DNA of 64,000 nt, taken from contig VBDU01000073.1 of NCBI GenBank assembly GCA_005883625.1, forward strand, positions 42,644 to 106,643, read 5' to 3'. Positions within the stretch are counted from its first letter, which is position 1. Each line of letters starts with the position of its first letter. A program made the translations under genes and the position numbers. The notes under the pieces were generated by a model, which saw only the letters and a program-made list of their open reading frames with translations, was not told the DNA's origin and searched no databases. Origin of the DNA: Chloroflexota bacterium. GTDB lineage: Bacteria > Chloroflexota > Limnocylindria > P2-11E. Shown here piece after piece: positions 25,757 to 34,072 of this stretch.

Positions 25757-25801
25757 AGCAGGCGCGCTCCTGCCCGCCGTCCTAACTACCCGGCGCCTGC
25801 T
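25757..25801. repeat. Inverted repeat in divergent intergenic region
   Basis: agcaggcgc and gcgcctgct, perfect 9-bp arms 27 nt apart, between the GH43-like gene and the plus-strand secreted-protein gene; a candidate operator. Confidence 0.4.
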
Positions 25802-25835
25802 CCGTTTGAACTAGCGGACGGGAGGTTCTCCTTAA

Positions 25836-26621
25836 ATGAAGCTGCGAACGCTTGCCGCGTCCATCGCTCTCCTCGCGGTCATGTCCGGCGTCGCGTATGC
25901 CGCGGGTAACTTCCGCCAGGTGAAGCCCGGCGAGTTCGACCCCGGCAAGACGTTCCTGGTCCAAGCGCAGTGGCTCACGGGCATCGGGTGCCCGACGAAC
26001 GCGAAGCAGTTCGACGGCACCACGACCACGACGTACTCGGATCCCGCCTGCCTCACGGGCGACAGCGGCGACAAACGCAACGAAGGCTTGCTCCTCGCGA
26101 AGACCGGCCCGACGACGAACGACGCCTCGGCCGGCGCGGAGCTCAAAGAGGTCAAGGGCCTCACGCTCACCGAGCTCGGCTACGACCTCCGCAAGCCGCG
26201 CTCCGCGGCCGACGCGAGCGGCTCGCACTGCGGCGCGGGCGCCCCTCGCTTCAACATCGAGCTGAAGGACGGCACCCTCGTCTTCGTCGGCTGCAACTCA
26301 AGCGCGACTCCCGTGACGACGACGACCGTCGGGAACGGCTGGCTCCGCCTCCGCTGGGGTGGTGGCAGCAACCCGATCATCGCGGCCCCGCAGCTCGGCG
26401 GAACGCCAATCAACATCCAGGGCAAAGAGGTCAAGAGCATCGAGATCGTGTTCGACGAGGGTCAGGACACCGGGCCGGACAACTTCGGCCTCGCCGTCCT
26501 CGACAACATCGACGTGAACGGCATGCTCGTGGGCAGCCACGAGGATCGCTCGGATCACGACAAGGACAAGGACAAGCACAAGAACCACCACCGTGGTGAG
26601 GACAGCGACGACGGCGACTAG
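25836..26621 (+). CDS. Secreted protein with charged His/Asp/Lys tail
   Basis: 261 aa. Signal peptide MKLRTLAASIALLAVMSGVAYA, then a beta-rich domain with Cys pairs (GIGCPTNA, DPACLTG, SHCGAGA, VGCNSS) and a C-terminal tail DRSDHDKDKDKHKNHHRGED of alternating acidic, basic and His residues, a possible metal- or polymer-binding end. GGGAGG lies 10 nt before the ATG. Followed by a strong terminator. No family recognised. Confidence 0.7.
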   Translation: MKLRTLAASIALLAVMSGVAYAAGNFRQVKPGEFDPGKTFLVQAQWLTGIGCPTNAKQFDGTTTTTYSDPACLTGDSGDKRNEGLLLAKTGPTTNDASAGAELKEVKGLTLTELGYDLRKPRSAADASGSHCGAGAPRFNIELKDGTLVFVGCNSSATPVTTTTVGNGWLRLRWGGGSNPIIAAPQLGGTPINIQGKEVKSIEIVFDEGQDTGPDNFGLAVLDNIDVNGMLVGSHEDRSDHDKDKDKHKNHHRGEDSDDGD

Positions 26622-26656
26622 AACACCCTAGACGTATCGCGAGACAGATCCCGATC

Positions 26657-26693
26657 GAGGCGGCCCGCGCCAGCGGGCCGCCTCCTTCGTTCT
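26657..26693 (+). terminator. Rho-independent-type terminator
   Basis: gaggcggcccgc-gcca-gcgggccgcctc (12-bp perfect arms) then cttcgttct, after the secreted-protein gene; it also separates it from the convergent S9 peptidase end. Confidence 0.75.
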
Positions 26694-28488
26694 AGGCGAT
26701 CGGCGCCTTCGTCCCGAGGTGCTTCGCGGCGAACGCGATCTGCCGCTCGAGCTGACGGATCTGCTCTTCGACGACGAGCGAGCCGTGGCCCGCGTCATAA
26801 CGGTAGGTCTCGAAGGTCTTGCCAAGCGCGCGGAGGCGCTCCTCGTAGACGTCGACGCCACGCGCCGGGCAGCGCGGGTCGTTCAGGCCGACGAGCATGA
26901 GGACCGGCACGCGCACCCGCTCGACGTAGGTGATCGGGTTGCGCTCCCGGTAACGCTCGGGGAGGGCCTCGGGGGTCCCACCGAAGAGCGCGGCGTCGTA
27001 CTTCTTGAGCGGCTCCATCTCGTCCTCGTACGCGGCGACGTAGTCGCCGATCGGAACGCTGGCGAGCCCGAGCGCCCACCGTTCGGGCTGCGTCCCGAGC
27101 GCGAGCAGCGTGAGGTAGCCGCCCCACGAGCCGCCGCCGAACAGGCATCGCCGCGGGTCGGCGAGGCCGCTCGCGATCGCCCAGTCCTGAACCTTCGCGA
27201 TGTCGGCGAGCTCGGTCAGGCCGGGGTTCCCGACGATCGCGTCGCGCCACGCCTTTCCGTATCCCGACGACCCGCGGTAGTTCACGAGCACGACCGCGAA
27301 GCCGTGGTCGACCCAGGCCTGGACTACGGCGCTGAACGTGTCGCGGTCGTGCGCGCCTGGGCCGCCGTGGATTAGGAAGTACGTCGGATGCGGGCCCGCC
27401 CCCGTCCCCGCGGGCCGCGCGACGTAGCCATGGATGCCGTCCACGTCGTACTCCGTGTAGCCCACGCTTCTCGGGATCTCGCCCTCGGGCCGCAGAAGCA
27501 CGCCGTGGCGCAGCGATCTGATCTCGGCCGGCGTCGCCGCATTCGACCACTGGTACCAGACGTCGCCGTCCGGGTGCGCGCGGGCGGAACCGATGGTCCC
27601 GGGCTCGACGTCAAGGCGGTCGAGCGCGCGCGTGGCGAGCGCGTAGCGGTACAGCTCCACGCGCCCGCGGTGGTCGTGCCCGACGAGGAGCGCGCTCGCG
27701 TCGGGGTACCAGTCCGCAAAAGTCTCGCCGGGGAGGTCGAGCGTGATCTCCGTGTCGTTTCCCGTCGCTGCGTCGAAGATGAGCGGCCGCGCGAGCCCCG
27801 CGCGTTCGTGCATGACAAGGAGGCGCGGGTCGCCGGCGAGCGGCGACCAGCGGTGCGGGTGAAGCCCCTTCCCGGGACCGTCCCAGAGCTCCGCGACACC
27901 CTCGCCAGAGAGGTCGATCACGCGCACCGCCGGGTTCCGGCTGTCGCCGTGCTCGCTGTGCGCGATCGCGACGAGCGTCTCGTCGCGCGAGAGGTCGGCG
28001 ACGTGCGCGCTCTGTGGGTGTGCGTAGATTCGCCGCGGCGGAGCGCCGTCCTGCAGGACGTAGATCGTCGAGCCCTCGTCGCTGCGCGAGCGACCGAGGA
28101 CGGCGACCGATCGACCGACGGCGAGCCAGCCGCTGTACGCCGGGGCGAGGTCAACGGCGAGCGCGGTGCTCGCGCCGCCCGCGAACGGCTCGCGCCGCCA
28201 ATGGCCGAGCTCGTTCCCCTTCGCGTCGTCGAACCAGAAGACGTGCTCCCCGCTCGGGTCGAGCCGCGGTGGAACTCGGAAGCCGGTGCCCTCGGGCCGG
28301 TCGGTCAGCTGGCGGCGTGCCCCGGCACGGCGATCCCAGGTGTAGACCTCGAACTTCCCGCTCTCGTTGGAGATGTACACGATGCGGTCAGGGTGATCGC
28401 GGGCCCACGACGGGAATCCGAGACGTGTCGTGTGGAACCGCTGGCGCCACGGCGCCTCGGTCGCGACGCGCGGCCGCGTCATGGTCAT
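26692..28488 (-). CDS. S9 family (prolyl oligopeptidase-type) serine peptidase
   Basis: 598 aa from ATG at 28488 (MTMTRPRVATEAP), which overlaps the stop of the upstream hydrolase (ATGA). N-terminal propeller (repeats such as DRIVYISNESGKFEVYTWDRRAG) and C-terminal alpha/beta hydrolase with nucleophile GGGSWGGYL, Asp in GLNDPRCP and His in DAGHGSL; oxyanion region IHGGPGAHD. No signal peptide, so probably cytoplasmic, cleaving short peptides. Confidence 0.88.
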   Translation of the reverse strand: MTMTRPRVATEAPWRQRFHTTRLGFPSWARDHPDRIVYISNESGKFEVYTWDRRAGARRQLTDRPEGTGFRVPPRLDPSGEHVFWFDDAKGNELGHWRREPFAGGASTALAVDLAPAYSGWLAVGRSVAVLGRSRSDEGSTIYVLQDGAPPRRIYAHPQSAHVADLSRDETLVAIAHSEHGDSRNPAVRVIDLSGEGVAELWDGPGKGLHPHRWSPLAGDPRLLVMHERAGLARPLIFDAATGNDTEITLDLPGETFADWYPDASALLVGHDHRGRVELYRYALATRALDRLDVEPGTIGSARAHPDGDVWYQWSNAATPAEIRSLRHGVLLRPEGEIPRSVGYTEYDVDGIHGYVARPAGTGAGPHPTYFLIHGGPGAHDRDTFSAVVQAWVDHGFAVVLVNYRGSSGYGKAWRDAIVGNPGLTELADIAKVQDWAIASGLADPRRCLFGGGSWGGYLTLLALGTQPERWALGLASVPIGDYVAAYEDEMEPLKKYDAALFGGTPEALPERYRERNPITYVERVRVPVLMLVGLNDPRCPARGVDVYEERLRALGKTFETYRYDAGHGSLVVEEQIRQLERQIAFAAKHLGTKAPIA

Positions 28489-29396
28489 CGCGACCGAGTG
28501 TAGGTTCGCGCGCCGGTGCGGTCGTCCAGCCATGCGGTCAGGGTCCGCTCGTACTCCGGCGCGATCGGATGATCCGTGCCGCCTCCCAGCGTCGGGTGAT
28601 GCTTCGTTCCCGCGAGCCGAACGATCGTGAGGTCGGGGATGCTCGCGCCTCGCAAGGCCGCGATGCTTTCATCGATCGGGACCCACTCGTCCTCGTCGCC
28701 GTAGAACGCGAGCACCGGCACGCGAACACGCGCGAGCATCGGCGCGGGATCGAAGTCCATCGTCGGCCAGCGACCCGGCGCCGGCGGGAGAACAGGCGGG
28801 ACGAACGCGAGCGGGAACCACGGCTCCCGCACCACGTCGCCGATGATCTTCTGGGCGGAGTCTCGTGCCAGCGCGCCCCGCTCGAAGCTCTCCCAGGCCC
28901 GGCGCGCCGCGAGCATTCGTTCCACGTCGGCGGCGTAGCCCTCCCGTCGGAGCTGGACGGAGGTGCCCCAGCGCATCTGCGCCGCCGGCGTCACGCCGCA
29001 CGCGGCGACGAGGATGAGGAACGCGACGTTCCTGGACCGCGACGCCGCGAGCGGCGCCACCCAAGCGCCCTGGCTGAAGCCCCAGAGGCCGATCCGCTTC
29101 GCGTCGATCTCCGGGCGCGCTGCGAGCGTCGCTACGGCGGCGAGCGCATCGGCGCTCTGCTCGTCGAAACGATCGGCCGCGCCGGCCCGCCGGTCGAACC
29201 GAAGTACGGCGACGCCCCGCGGCGGCAGCACGCGCGCGAGGTGGAGGAAGAGGAAGTGATCGCGAGACGGACCGCCGGCCGGATGCAGGGCGACGACCGC
29301 CGGAGCGGGGCCGCCGACGCCGGGGAGATGCAGCTCGCCGGTCAGCCCCGCGAAGCGCAGCTCCTCCCCCCTCACCGCCTGCCGCGACGCGCCCAC
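28485..29396 (-). CDS. Alpha/beta hydrolase (dienelactone hydrolase-like)
   Basis: About 303 aa. Nucleophile elbow WGFSQGAW, Asp in FYGDEDEWVPID and His in GTKHHPTLGGG; the core begins at EELRFAGLTGELHLPG. GTG at 29396 is chosen; GTG at 29375 is possible. The track ORF (479 aa) extends into antisense. TAGACT (29421-29416) lies 19 nt before the start. Substrate unknown; an esterase or peptidase-like role beside the S9 peptidase is plausible. Confidence 0.78.
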   Translation of the reverse strand: MGASRQAVRGEELRFAGLTGELHLPGVGGPAPAVVALHPAGGPSRDHFLFLHLARVLPPRGVAVLRFDRRAGAADRFDEQSADALAAVATLAARPEIDAKRIGLWGFSQGAWVAPLAASRSRNVAFLILVAACGVTPAAQMRWGTSVQLRREGYAADVERMLAARRAWESFERGALARDSAQKIIGDVVREPWFPLAFVPPVLPPAPGRWPTMDFDPAPMLARVRVPVLAFYGDEDEWVPIDESIAALRGASIPDLTIVRLAGTKHHPTLGGGTDHPIAPEYERTLTAWLDDRTGARTYTRSR

Positions 29397-29431
29397 CTGA
29401 GCGCCACCGCGGCCGAGTCTAGGTAGCCCGG

Positions 29432-30136
29432 CTAACCGCGCCGCATCGCGCTTCCGGCAGGACCGCGCCGTCCGACCGGAACGCGTGGCCGGCCGCGGCC
29501 GCCGTACCAGATGACGAAGCCAAGGAGCGCGGCGGGCGCGGTGATCCACACGGGCGAGCTGGCCGGAAGAGCAGCGCAGCAACCTGCCGGCGCGCCGAAG
29601 ACCACCGGCGCCGCGACCACGATCCAGGGCCATTGGAGCGGGCGTGCCGAGAGCCACGAGGGGATCGTCAGCGGGTCGATCGGGGCGAACCCGCGGAGCC
29701 ACCAGGGGAACGGCACGATCTGGGCGATCCACGGCGCCGCGACGACCAACGCGAGATTCAACACGACGAAGGCCAGCCCCCGCCGTGAGGGCGGGAACGC
29801 GAGCGCGGGCCATGGAGCAAGTGCGCCGGCGATCGTCGCCGCGAGCGCGAGAGTCCGCGGAACGCTGAGCGGGTTGAACGACGCGCCCGTGACCACGACC
29901 GCCGCGGCGAACGCGGCGACCCACGCATCGACCGGCCGACGTGCGAGCCGAGCCGCCGCGAGGAGGAAGAGCGCGGCGCCGACGGTCCAGCCGGCGGCGT
30001 CGTGGAGCCAGAGCCCGATACGGAGGTCGTTGGGGCTCGGAAGCTCGTGGGCCGTGGCGAAACCGGCGGCCGCGACCGCGAGGACGCTCGCGAGAACGAG
30101 TGAGCCGAACGCCGCGAGATAGAACGGTCCGCGCAC
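29432..30136 (-). CDS. Integral membrane protein, unknown function
   Basis: 234 aa with about six membrane segments (FYLAAFGSLVLASVLAVAAAGFA, GWTVGAALFLLAAARLA, WVAAFAAAVVVTGASF, LAFVVLNLALVVAAPWI and others) and a Cys pair (AGCCAAL). A short basic C-terminal tail (GGRGRPRVPVGRRG). It starts 16 nt after the rel stop and is probably co-transcribed. Confidence 0.55.
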   Translation of the reverse strand: MRGPFYLAAFGSLVLASVLAVAAAGFATAHELPSPNDLRIGLWLHDAAGWTVGAALFLLAAARLARRPVDAWVAAFAAAVVVTGASFNPLSVPRTLALAATIAGALAPWPALAFPPSRRGLAFVVLNLALVVAAPWIAQIVPFPWWLRGFAPIDPLTIPSWLSARPLQWPWIVVAAPVVFGAPAGCCAALPASSPVWITAPAALLGFVIWYGGRGRPRVPVGRRGPAGSAMRRG

Positions 30137-30152
30137 GACCTCGGCCGGCGGG

Positions 30153-32363
30153 CTAACGCCCGTCGCGATGCACGCTGTACACGTCGCGGATGCCCTCGAG
30201 CTTCGCGAGCACCCGCGAGAGCTGCTCGACGCTCGTCACCTGGAGCGTCGCGTTCACGGTCGCCGTCTTGTCGGGGTTGGCCTGCGCCGAGAGCGCGAGC
30301 AGGTTCACCTGGTTCTCGCTGATGACCCCCGCCACGTCGCGCAGGAAGCCCTCCCGGTCCCAGCCCTCGATGCGGATCGCCACCGGGTAGGTGCGCGCCG
30401 CGCTGCGCTCCCACTCGACCTCGACGAGCCGCTCGCGGTCGGCGGTGCCCTTCACGTTCGAGCAATCCGCGCGATGCACGGTGACGCCGCGACCGCGCGT
30501 GATGTAGCCCACGATCGCCTCGCCCGGCACCGGGTTGCAGCACACGCCGAAGCGGATGAGCAGGTCGCCGACGCCCTTTACGCGCACGCCGCCACGCGAG
30601 GTCGGCGGGAGCGGCGGCGCGACCTCGGGAATGGCGAGCTGGGTATCGTCGACGATCCCGAGGCGCATGACGACCTGCGGTCCCGTCAGCGCGCCGTAGC
30701 CGAGCGAGGCGAACAGCGTGTCAACGTCGTGCAGGTTCAGCTCCTCGGTGACGCGCCGCAGGTCCTCGTCCGAGATGTCGCCGAGCGAGCGCTGCGCGAT
30801 CCGCTTCAGCTCGCGGTCGAGGAGCTCCTTGCCATGCGTGACGTTCTCCTCGCGCTGGGCGCGCTTGAACCATTGGCGGATCTTCTCGCGGGCACCGGGC
30901 GTGCGGACCATCGTGAGCCAGTCGCGCGACGGCCCGCGCGCGGCCTTGCTCGTGACGATCTCGACGATGTCGCCGGACTGCAGGCGGTGGTCGAGCGGGA
31001 CGATGCGCCCATTCACCTTCGCGCCGATCGTGCGGTGGCCCACGTCCGTGTGGATCCGATAGGCGAAGTCGATGGGCGTCGACGCGGCCGGCAGCGCCTT
31101 CACCTCGCCCTTGGGCGTGAAGACGAACACCTCGTCCTGGAAGACGTCGACCTTGAGCGACTCGACGAACTCCTGCGCGTCGGTGACGTCGTGCTGCCAC
31201 TCGAGGAGCTGCCGCACCCAGGCCAGCTTCGACTCGTAGTCCCGGTCGGACTTGCCGCCTTCCTTGTACCGCCAGTGGGCCGCGATGCCGTACTCCGCGA
31301 GCGCGTGCATGTCGGCGGTGCGCACCTGGATCTCCACGGGCTGCCCGCCCGGGCCCATGACCGCGGTATGGAGCGACCGGTACATGTTCGCCTTGGGCAC
31401 GGCGATGTAGTCATCGAACTGCCCGGGGATCGGCGGCCAGAGCGTGTGGACGATCCCGAGCGCGGCGTAGCAGCCGGGGACGTCCTGGACGATGACCCGG
31501 ATGGCGAGGACGTCGTACACCTCCTCGAAGCTCACCCCCTTGCGCTCCATCTTTTGCGCGATCGACCAGAGGTGCTTCGCGCGGCCGGAGAGCTCGGCAC
31601 GGACACCGGCCTTGTCGAGCTCGCTCGCCAGCGTCTTCATCGTCTCGTTGATGTAGCGCTCGCGGACCTGTCGCCGCGCCGCGAGCTGCTCGGCGATCTC
31701 CTTGTAATGCTCGGGCTCGAGGTATTTGAACGCGAGATCCTCGAGCTCCCACTTGATCTGCCAGATCCCCAGGCGGTGCGCGAGCGGCGCGTAGATGTCC
31801 ATGGTCTGCCGCGCGATGCGCCGCTGCTTCTCGGGCGGGAGCGGCGCGAGCGTCCGCATGTTATGGAGGCGGTCGCAGAGCTTCACGATGACGACCCGCA
31901 GGTCGTCGGCCATCGCGAGGAGCATCTTGCGGATGTTCTCGGCCTGGTGCTCGTCCCGCGACTGCCCGGAGAGACGCGACAGCTTGGTGACGCCATCGAC
32001 GAGTCGGCCGATCTCCTCGCCGAAGTCGCGTCGCACGTCCTCGGTCGTGCGCTCGGTGTCCTCGGGGACGTCGTGGAGGAGCGCGGCCGCGACGGTCGCG
32101 GAGTCCATCCCGAGCTCGGCGACGAGCATCGCCACCGCGGCGGGGTGCGTGATGTACGGCTCGCCCGAGACCCGACGCTGCGTGCCGTGCGCCTCGGCGG
32201 CGTAGGCATGGGCGCGCTTCACGAGCTCGGTGTCGCCGTCCGGATAGTGGCGCAGCAGCTCCTTCGTGAGCCCGTCGATGTCGACGCTGGCGTGCCGCTG
32301 CGGCCGTAGGCGGTCGGTGATCCCGATGATCCGCGAGGTGATCGCCGAGGTCCGTTGCGCCAT
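30153..32363 (-). CDS. rel: (p)ppGpp synthetase/hydrolase, Rel-type
   Basis: 736 aa from ATG at 32363, overlapping the recJ stop (TAATG). HD hydrolase domain intact (HDVPEDT near residues 97-103), synthetase with GRAKHLWSIAQKM and FDDYIAVPKANMYRSLHTAV, TGS domain (DEVFVFTPKGEVKALPAASTPIDFAY), zinc-finger-like CCNPVPGEAIVGYITRGRGVTVHRADC, ACT domain at the end. The catalytic-loop motif reads QFDD, acidic like the ExDD of monofunctional RelA rather than RxKD of bifunctional Rel/SpoT. The 1086-aa ORF in the track is an extension into recJ antisense. Confidence 0.95.
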   Translation of the reverse strand: MAQRTSAITSRIIGITDRLRPQRHASVDIDGLTKELLRHYPDGDTELVKRAHAYAAEAHGTQRRVSGEPYITHPAAVAMLVAELGMDSATVAAALLHDVPEDTERTTEDVRRDFGEEIGRLVDGVTKLSRLSGQSRDEHQAENIRKMLLAMADDLRVVIVKLCDRLHNMRTLAPLPPEKQRRIARQTMDIYAPLAHRLGIWQIKWELEDLAFKYLEPEHYKEIAEQLAARRQVRERYINETMKTLASELDKAGVRAELSGRAKHLWSIAQKMERKGVSFEEVYDVLAIRVIVQDVPGCYAALGIVHTLWPPIPGQFDDYIAVPKANMYRSLHTAVMGPGGQPVEIQVRTADMHALAEYGIAAHWRYKEGGKSDRDYESKLAWVRQLLEWQHDVTDAQEFVESLKVDVFQDEVFVFTPKGEVKALPAASTPIDFAYRIHTDVGHRTIGAKVNGRIVPLDHRLQSGDIVEIVTSKAARGPSRDWLTMVRTPGAREKIRQWFKRAQREENVTHGKELLDRELKRIAQRSLGDISDEDLRRVTEELNLHDVDTLFASLGYGALTGPQVVMRLGIVDDTQLAIPEVAPPLPPTSRGGVRVKGVGDLLIRFGVCCNPVPGEAIVGYITRGRGVTVHRADCSNVKGTADRERLVEVEWERSAARTYPVAIRIEGWDREGFLRDVAGVISENQVNLLALSAQANPDKTATVNATLQVTSVEQLSRVLAKLEGIRDVYSVHRDGR

Positions 32364-34072
32364 TACGCGAGCACCGGTTCCTGCAGCATCCGCGCGGCGG
32401 TCCCGACCGGGCCAAAGTCGCGGAGCTCGAGCTCCACGAACCCGCGCAGGCCGGTGCCCACCGAGACCACCGCGTCCACGCGGCCGGCATCGGTCATGTC
32501 GGCGGCGTGTCCCCCGCGGCGGAACGCCATCGCGTCGAACGTGAAGCGGCCGACGGTGATCTTGCAGCGCAGGTGGTCGCTGTCGGCGCCGACCTGGCGG
32601 ATGTCGTACACGCGGACGTCGCGCACGAGAAGGTATGGCCGAGGGTTCCCGGCGCCGCACGGCTCGAGCGTCGCCAGCTCGAGCGCGAGCCGCGAGGTGA
32701 GCGCCTCGGCCGCGATCTCGGCGTCGACGCGGAGCGACGGCACGGGCCGGACCCCGGCGAGCCGGCGGCGCACGACCTCGTCGAGGCGCTCGCTGAGCTC
32801 TCCGATCCGCTCGACCGGGACGGAGAAGCCCGCCGCCATGGCGTGTCCCCCATGCTTTGACAGGATGTCGTCGCATTCGTCGAGCGCTTCGGCGATGTGC
32901 ACCCCCGCGATCGACCGGCACGAGCCTTTGCCTTCCGCGCCGTCGACCGCGATGACGACCGCGGGCCGGCCGTAGTCCTCGACGAGGCGCGAGGCGGCGA
33001 GGCCGACGATCCCCGCCGACCAGCCGGGATCGGCGACGACGGTCGCCCACGCGTCCGGCCGCTCGGCGGCGCGCTCGCGGGCCGCTGCGACCACCAGGCG
33101 CGTCAGCTCCTGCCGGTCCGCGTTGCGGACCTCGAGCGTCTCCGCAAGATCCTTCGCCTCCGCGGGATCCTCGGTGAGCAGCAGACGCAGCGCGTCTTCG
33201 GCATCCGCGATCCGGCCCGCGGCGTTGAGGCGCGGTCCGAGCACGAAGCCGATCTCCTGCGCGCCGACGCCACCGAGCTTCAACCCGGCGCGCTCGACGA
33301 GCGCGCGGACCCCCGTGAGTGGGGCCTTGTTCAGCGCGTCGAGGCCGGCGCGCGTGAGCGCGCGGTTCGCCCCGCGCAGCGGCACGACGTCGGCGACGGT
33401 CGCGAGGGCGCACAGCTGCAGGAGCTCCGACTCGCGGAGCGCGTAGCCGAGCTCGCCGAGGAGGTGTCTCGCGAGGACGAGCGCGACGCCGGCGCCGGCG
33501 AGATCCTTGTCGGGTGACGGGTCGCCCGCGCGGCGCGGGTTCACGAGCGCGTATGGCTCGGGCAGGACCGCCGGCGGATGGTGGTGGTCGGTGATGATGA
33601 GATCGATGCCGAGCTCGCGCGCGAGCGAGGCCTCGCGCACGGCGGTGACGCCGCAGTCGACGGACACGACGACGCGCGCCCCATCCGCGGCGAGCTTGCG
33701 GAGCGCCTCGCCGTTGAGGCCGTACCCCTCCTCGTAGCGGTTCGGGATGTACGCGCCGACGACCGCGCCGAGCTGGCGGAACGAACGGACGAGGATCGCC
33801 GAGCCGGCGATGCCGTCGACGTCGTAGTCCCCGTAGACGACGATGCGCTCGCGAGCCGCGAGCGCACGGTGGAGGCGCTCGACCGCCCGGTCCAGATCGC
33901 GCATCGGCGGGCCCTCATCCGTCGCGACCCGGGCCGCCAGGAAGTCCGCCATCTCCCTCGCGCCGATGCCCCGCCCCGCGAGGATCCGCGCGACGAGCGC
34001 GGGGATACCATCGGGGACATCCCCGATCCGCTGTGCGGGCATGATCCAGCGACGCTGCGCCACGAGGCCCAT
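32363..34072 (-). CDS. recJ: Single-stranded-DNA exonuclease RecJ
   Basis: 569 aa from ATG at 34072 (MGLVAQRRWIMPAQ; GTG at 34063 is possible). DHH phosphoesterase motifs GDYDVDGIAGSAIL, SVDCGVTA, DHHHPPAVLPE, DVVPLRGANR and the DHHA1 motif GGHAMAAGF; C-terminal OB domain. Degrades ssDNA 5' to 3' in repair. AAGG lies ~5 nt before the ATG. Directly upstream of rel with overlapping codons. Confidence 0.94.
   Translation of the reverse strand: MGLVAQRRWIMPAQRIGDVPDGIPALVARILAGRGIGAREMADFLAARVATDEGPPMRDLDRAVERLHRALAARERIVVYGDYDVDGIAGSAILVRSFRQLGAVVGAYIPNRYEEGYGLNGEALRKLAADGARVVVSVDCGVTAVREASLARELGIDLIITDHHHPPAVLPEPYALVNPRRAGDPSPDKDLAGAGVALVLARHLLGELGYALRESELLQLCALATVADVVPLRGANRALTRAGLDALNKAPLTGVRALVERAGLKLGGVGAQEIGFVLGPRLNAAGRIADAEDALRLLLTEDPAEAKDLAETLEVRNADRQELTRLVVAAARERAAERPDAWATVVADPGWSAGIVGLAASRLVEDYGRPAVVIAVDGAEGKGSCRSIAGVHIAEALDECDDILSKHGGHAMAAGFSVPVERIGELSERLDEVVRRRLAGVRPVPSLRVDAEIAAEALTSRLALELATLEPCGAGNPRPYLLVRDVRVYDIRQVGADSDHLRCKITVGRFTFDAMAFRRGGHAADMTDAGRVDAVVSVGTGLRGFVELELRDFGPVGTAARMLQEPVLA

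Noticed and set aside
23139-25757. 872-aa ORF as one protein
   Set aside because: Only the last 351 residues have lipoprotein character; the rest is out-of-frame reading of two other exported-protein genes.
28489-28502. TACACT as promoter of the S9 peptidase
   Set aside because: Lies in the coding end of the upstream hydrolase, and the genes overlap (ATGA), so co-transcription explains it.
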